From Gammaproteobacteria bacterium (GTDB taxonomy: Bacteria > Pseudomonadota > Gammaproteobacteria > Pseudomonadales > Azotimanducaceae), in NCBI GenBank assembly GCA_002708205.1, contig PAMR01000071.1, positions 1 through 5,262 on the forward strand: a stretch of 5,262 nucleotides of DNA, written 5' to 3'. The position numbers were made by a program, and so were the translations under genes. The notes beneath the pieces are model-generated. The model was not told the DNA's origin. It searched no databases and worked only from the letters and a program-made list of their open reading frames with translations. Every line of letters starts with the position of its first letter. The first letter of the stretch is position 1. Below are positions 5,157-5,262 of this stretch, piece by piece.

Positions 5157-5262
5157 CTACATGGTAGAAGACGAATCTCGTTCATGTTGTTCTGTAATCC
5201 TGTTTAATTCCTGTTGCTGCTTTTGAAGCTCCGCTTGGGCACTTTGCAACTGGGCTTGTTCT
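5157..5262 (-). CDS. C-terminal end of a Gln-rich coiled-coil protein (partial)
   Basis: On the minus strand the frame is open from the right edge to a TAG at 5157-5159, giving the last 34 residues. The sequence is rich in Gln, Glu and Leu (QLQSAQAELQKQQQELNRI near its start), with leucines spaced for a coiled coil, and ends in a polar tail SSSTM. Too little is present to name the protein. Given the YqiJ/NfeD-like gene next to it, a flotillin/SPFH-type protein with a coiled-coil C-terminus is one possibility, but these residues do not show the Glu-Ala repeats usual in flotillins. It could equally be an unrelated structural or envelope protein. The 162-base gap to the YqiJ-like start (about half of it AT-rich) leaves open whether they share a transcript. 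Confidence 0.6.
   Translation of the reverse strand, partial: EQAQLQSAQAELQKQQQELNRITEQHERDSSSTM

Overview
The window looks like a chromosomal segment of a planctomycete (probably a Pirellulaceae-type bacterium of moderate GC). The basis is protein character recalled from family knowledge, not a search. The left-end FHA protein has the family tail with GATGPPP and a SLLxRAGLxRR-type end seen in planctomycetes. The Dabb protein and the membrane-anchored solo glutamate-synthase-type protein are also of types common there. Ribosome binding sites are weak or absent before several genes, and intergenic spaces are long. No tRNA, rRNA, CRISPR array, insertion sequence or phage gene is visible.

Layout. 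Positions 2-373 (+) hold the C-terminal part of an FHA-domain protein, followed after 39 bases by a complete Dabb-family barrel protein (413-715, +). These converge on a 509-residue membrane-anchored FMN/Fe-S glutamate-synthase-like oxidoreductase (760-2289, -). Two inverted repeats sit in the 44-base gap between the convergent genes and reach into both of them. The stretch 2290-3117 has no intact, convincing gene. It carries fragments on the + strand that look like small membrane proteins, one with an in-frame stop and one needing a frameshift, and ends in a hairpin.

The right part is a minus-strand cluster. Read in transcription order, it begins with the C-terminal 34 residues of a Gln-rich coiled-coil protein (5157-5262). 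A 162-base spacer then holds an 11-base homopolymer and a 15-base perfect palindrome. Next comes a YqiJ/NfeD-like membrane protein with an OB-fold-type C-terminus (4380-4994) and, 149 bases on, a six-transmembrane voltage-gated-type ion channel (3118-4230). YqiJ/NfeD-like proteins usually partner with flotillin/SPFH membrane-microdomain proteins. A channel beside one suggests, by inference only, a membrane-organising or ion-homeostasis module.

The most unusual items are in the channel. Its S4 voltage sensor has eight arginines spaced exactly every third residue, encoded by a visible 9-base periodic repeat, and its selectivity filter reads TGGFGD rather than TVGYGD. The YqiJ-like protein has a strictly alternating acidic/hydrophobic segment and a candidate operator upstream. 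I do not see clear proof of a wholly new system. The channel plus OB-fold protein pair is the best candidate for follow-up.
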